The translations under genes and the position numbers were made by a program. 17,635 bases of DNA. Source: Anaerolineae bacterium (GTDB lineage: Bacteria; Chloroflexota; Anaerolineae; Promineifilales; Promineifilaceae). Below, one piece after another: positions 14,919-17,635 of the stretch. The DNA lies in assembly GCA_028277515.1 (NCBI GenBank), contig JANQGC010000068.1, positions 1 through 17,635 on the forward strand, read 5' to 3'. The first letter of the stretch is position 1. The number at the start of each line of letters is the position of its first letter. The notes beneath the pieces are model-generated. The model saw only the letters and a program-made list of their open reading frames with translations. It did no database searches and had not been told where the DNA came from.

Positions 14919-15046
14919 GCACCTATGGGCTGATTGGTTGCAAACTGTATCATCTCAGTGCTATACGAAATGATTTGATGCCAACTTTTGCCGACAGCCG
15001 ATCACTGTGCCAAGCCTCAGATCCTTAATTTAACCGCTGCCTTTTA

Positions 15047-17635
15047 TTATGAACGGTCCGAAGGTAAGGCAGGATTGGTATAGGTTAGGTTTACTTCACC
15101 GGCTTCGGGCAGAACAAAATCTACATCAACCTGCTCGGTGACAATGACCTTGCGGCCGGCCACGTCAGTTACGCGTACGCTGACTTCAAATGTCTCACTA
15201 TCGGTCGGGTTGGTTAGCCTCCAGGGATAACGCCATTCACCATCCTTGAGGCCGGCGCGGTCCCACGACCCACCTGCGATACGCACGTCGACTCGGTCCA
15301 GGGGCAAATTATCATGCGCACTGCCTGAGAGTTCGACAATGTCCTCACCTATGAGGTGCTCCGAGGTCAGCAAGGTTGTCTTGAAGGTCACAGAAGGTGG
15401 TTCAAGGTCAACATAGATGGTTGTTGGTGTGCCGGTATGCAAATCGTTCAAATCTTCTGCTGCTTGCGGCCATATACCGGCCGCAAGGAAGTCAATGGCA
15501 GCCGTTCTTTGTTCGGCCGTCACATTCGTGGAACCATGAAGTGGTGCTCCGCCGGTCCCCGTCTCGTTTTCCAGAGCGCTGCCGTTGGTATAGGGCAATA
15601 ACACCGGAAAGAACACCCAGTATTTCTTGGGCACATTATTCCAATCGCTGATCATAGTATTGAAGGTATAAACGCCCTCCCCCGGCGGTTGCCACTCAAA
15701 ACCCCATGTGCTGCTGGTGCTCCTGCCATTCTCCCAGTGCTGGGCATGAAGCGATGTGTCGTTGGCCGAAACGATCAAGGCTTGTAATCCTTCTTGGGCA
15801 TAGACGTCGCCGCTAACCATGACCGTATCGAGCGTGGTGAGTACCGTACCGGAAGAGTGATGCAGCACTTCAGCACCGGCTTGGGCTACGGGGGCAGCAA
15901 TTAGATTACTCTGCACAGTAGTACAGTGATTGTAGAGATCGCACGCTTGAAGCGATACATCAGTATCGACTGTGCCGGTGTAGACACGTTGAGCGTCGAT
16001 GGTATAGAGTCGCGATGTATCGGTTATATTTTGCGCATACCATTCATCCACCTGATCGTATGTGGTGGTTGTAATATCGCCGAGGCGGAATTCCGGATCA
16101 GTTGCCGGTGCGACAGGTATACAGCTCTGGCTTTGAACCAGATTAAAGTCGCTAACCAGACACTCAAACTTCACCGTCGGCACGCTGCCGCTTTGATCAC
16201 TGGTAACTGGGAAACTAAGCTGCGGCGGCTTTGTGTCAAGCTCTCCACGCCAGACGCGTTGGTCGCCCTGGCCGGTCACATTCCCAAGAGAATCTGTGCC
16301 GCGCACATTAATCTGATAATAGCCCTCAATGCCATTTTCGCCTTCTGGAATCGTGTAGGTCCAGGTGCCGTCAGTGACGGATGCTGCCTCCCACGTTCCT
16401 GAACCATAGGCATATAGGTTGGCGGCTTCGTAGGCGGCCAAAGCGCGGTTAAAAATCAGGACCTCATCCAGGGATCCTTTGAAATGATGAGGGGCTTCTA
16501 TGTCATTACCCGATCCCTGGAAATTGGGTTCAGCGATCTTTAACGTATCGCCCGCATTATCGGCATTGGCCGCATTGTAACTGGTTTCATTGGAGGTCAC
16601 GTCTTGGCCGTTGACATAGATCTTGCCTATGTTACCGTTGCTGTGATCCCAGGTGACCAGAACATGATGCCACTGGCCGTCATTGACCGGCTGCGTGCTG
16701 ATGATGTAGCCGTTGCCGAAGCCGACGAAACGCGGTAGACCGGCAGCATCGATGTAGAAGCTCTTTTCGCCATTTTCCCAGACATTGTCACCATCATTCT
16801 TAGTGACGATTCCCTGGCTGGTCGCCGTCGTCTTGACCCAGGCAGCAATGCTGAAATCCCCCTTAGCCAATTCGACAACGCCTGCCTGAGTGTCTAATAT
16901 ATCATCTGTGCCATCAAAGGTGAAAGCACCATCTCGTTGGCCATCAGTATCAGGCGCTGGGCAGCTTGCCAAATCGCAAACGGCCGCATTGCCGCTGCCC
17001 GATTGATCCTCGAAATATTGGGTGGCTTGCTTTTCGTCAAAAGGTAAATAGAGGACCGCGCCATTCAAGGCATCAATCTGTTCCGATGGGGTGAAGTTGA
17101 CCTCCACGGACGTGACGGCCGAAGCGTCGCTGACCTCTCCTTGCAGAACCAGCGAACCGCTAATAAGTTCGGTTGCTGAGATTGGGTGGGTCATCGTCAC
17201 TTGCGGTCCATCTTCGTCAAGAGTAAATTCGGCCGTTGGATAGCTGCCGGAGGGGGTTATATTGCCAATACTGTCTGTGGCGCGAACGGCGGCCGAATAA
17301 GCGCCGCTCGGAGAAGGTAAACTATTGCCGTTTTCATCAAAAGATGGCAGGATATAATCAAGCGACCACTGATTGCCGACAACGGCCGCCTGCTGCCAGC
17401 CCTGTCCGGTATTCCCTTTGCTGAGCAGCACTTCAACGGTGTCCAGCCCACTGCCCGGTTTACTGCCGGCAGCCGGCTCATTCACAGTGCCCGTCAATGC
17501 CACGAACCAGCGTCCCTGATCGTTTCGGTTGGCAAGGCGGTTGCTCGCACCCGGGTCGATTGTTACAACTGGCGCTGTGCGGTCGACGATGATCGCCAGG
17601 TTATGGATTGAACTTTGGTGACCGACGCCGTCGGG
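15047..17635 (-). CDS. Large secreted LamG / Ig-like repeat surface protein, N-terminal part outside window
   Basis: The frame is open from the right edge to tandem TAA stops, giving 862 visible residues; the true start lies beyond 17635, and GTG at 17503 is only an internal valine. Visible Ig-like strands begin with repeats such as DRTAPVVTIDP, DEDGPQVTMTHP, DTKPPQLSFPV and EPPSVTFKTTL. A LamG/concanavalin-like domain (about visible residues 191-411, bases 16403-17065) has GAVLYLPFDE, AFTFDGTDDI, FSIAAWVKTT, GQWHHVLVTWDHSNG, KIYVNGQDV and GSLDEVLIFNRAL. Such domains bind carbohydrates or proteins outside the cell. The C-terminus ends NLTYTNPALPSDRS with no sorting signal that I can see. GC is visibly higher than in the TetR operon. 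It is probably an adhesin or matrix-binding protein; enzyme activity may lie in the unseen part. Confidence 0.88.
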   Translation of the reverse strand, partial: PDGVGHQSSIHNLAIIVDRTAPVVTIDPGASNRLANRNDQGRWFVALTGTVNEPAAGSKPGSGLDTVEVLLSKGNTGQGWQQAAVVGNQWSLDYILPSFDENGNSLPSPSGAYSAAVRATDSIGNITPSGSYPTAEFTLDEDGPQVTMTHPISATELISGSLVLQGEVSDASAVTSVEVNFTPSEQIDALNGAVLYLPFDEKQATQYFEDQSGSGNAAVCDLASCPAPDTDGQRDGAFTFDGTDDILDTQAGVVELAKGDFSIAAWVKTTATSQGIVTKNDGDNVWENGEKSFYIDAAGLPRFVGFGNGYIISTQPVNDGQWHHVLVTWDHSNGNIGKIYVNGQDVTSNETSYNAANADNAGDTLKIAEPNFQGSGNDIEAPHHFKGSLDEVLIFNRALAAYEAANLYAYGSGTWEAASVTDGTWTYTIPEGENGIEGYYQINVRGTDSLGNVTGQGDQRVWRGELDTKPPQLSFPVTSDQSGSVPTVKFECLVSDFNLVQSQSCIPVAPATDPEFRLGDITTTTYDQVDEWYAQNITDTSRLYTIDAQRVYTGTVDTDVSLQACDLYNHCTTVQSNLIAAPVAQAGAEVLHHSSGTVLTTLDTVMVSGDVYAQEGLQALIVSANDTSLHAQHWENGRSTSSTWGFEWQPPGEGVYTFNTMISDWNNVPKKYWVFFPVLLPYTNGSALENETGTGGAPLHGSTNVTAEQRTAAIDFLAAGIWPQAAEDLNDLHTGTPTTIYVDLEPPSVTFKTTLLTSEHLIGEDIVELSGSAHDNLPLDRVDVRIAGGSWDRAGLKDGEWRYPWRLTNPTDSETFEVSVRVTDVAGRKVIVTEQVDVDFVLPEAGEVNLTYTNPALPSDRS

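Larger units (their letters stand above)
14579..15046. other. Non-coding gap between STAND operon and LamG gene
   Basis: About 470 bases with no gene that I would call. It holds the 5' leader of the STAND gene, a repeated-motif inverted repeat at 14743-14797 and an 11-bp inverted repeat at 14870-14918. A TTGACA-like hexamer on the minus strand (14657-14662) has no matching -10 at a normal distance. A 71-codon plus-strand frame (14758-14973) crosses both repeats and is judged spurious. Confidence 0.65.

Noticed and set aside
14758..14973. Plus-strand 71-codon frame starting near an ATG
   Set aside because: It crosses both inverted repeats, has no ribosome site and no family resemblance; it is most likely a chance frame.

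Overview
The window looks like chromosomal DNA from a Chloroflexota (Anaerolineae-like) bacterium, probably from an environmental genome. This placement is an inference. It rests on the mix of families (DUF4032/ParB-like, RDD, SHOCT, DUF3124, an nSTAND1-type NTPase fused to an FGE-like domain, a large LamG/Ig-like surface protein), on moderate and patchy GC, and on a strong excess of the palindrome CGGCCG. No rRNA, tRNA, CRISPR array, integrase or transposase was recognised.

Layout. (a) Bases 1-2619, minus strand: a tight operon of a MalY/PatB-type PLP C-S lyase/aminotransferase, a SAM-dependent methyltransferase, and a PLP-dependent decarboxylase/sphingosine-phosphate-lyase-like enzyme that runs off the left edge. 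(b) Bases 2699-6577, minus strand: a four-gene operon of an acidic protein of unknown function, an RDD membrane protein, a DUF1269-diacylglycerol-kinase fusion and a ParB-like/DUF4032 protein. (c) Bases 6883-7404, minus strand: a small Arg-rich, membrane-anchored SHOCT protein. (d) Bases 7405-7968: a gap with the SHOCT promoter, small inverted repeats, a possible coding remnant, and a very clear TetR promoter/operator. (e) Bases 7969-10515, plus strand: TetR regulator, membrane-anchored Acg/nitroreductase-like protein and a four-helix membrane protein. This block is lower in GC than the right end of the window. (f) Bases 10588-11136, minus strand: a DUF3124 lipoprotein with its own promoter. 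(g) Bases 11323-14578, minus strand: a two-gene operon of a STAND NTPase with one transmembrane helix and a C-terminal FGE/C-type-lectin-fold domain, followed by a lipoprotein with an acidic proline-rich stalk and a four-cysteine C-terminal domain. (h) Bases 14579-15046: a non-coding gap with two separate inverted-repeat structures. (i) Bases 15047-17635, minus strand: the C-terminal 862 residues of a large secreted LamG/Ig-like protein that enters from the right edge.

The most promising candidate for an undescribed system is region (g). It pairs a STAND signalling ATPase, predicted to sit in the cytoplasm and be tethered to the membrane, with an FGE-like domain predicted outside the cell and a co-transcribed lipoprotein on the same outer face. 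The N-terminus carries a short glycine-rich, beta-prone motif and a helix, which could be an adaptor or signalling segment. This suggests, but does not prove, a surface-sensing or defence-like switch. Region (b) is a second coherent unit that appears to concern membrane lipids.
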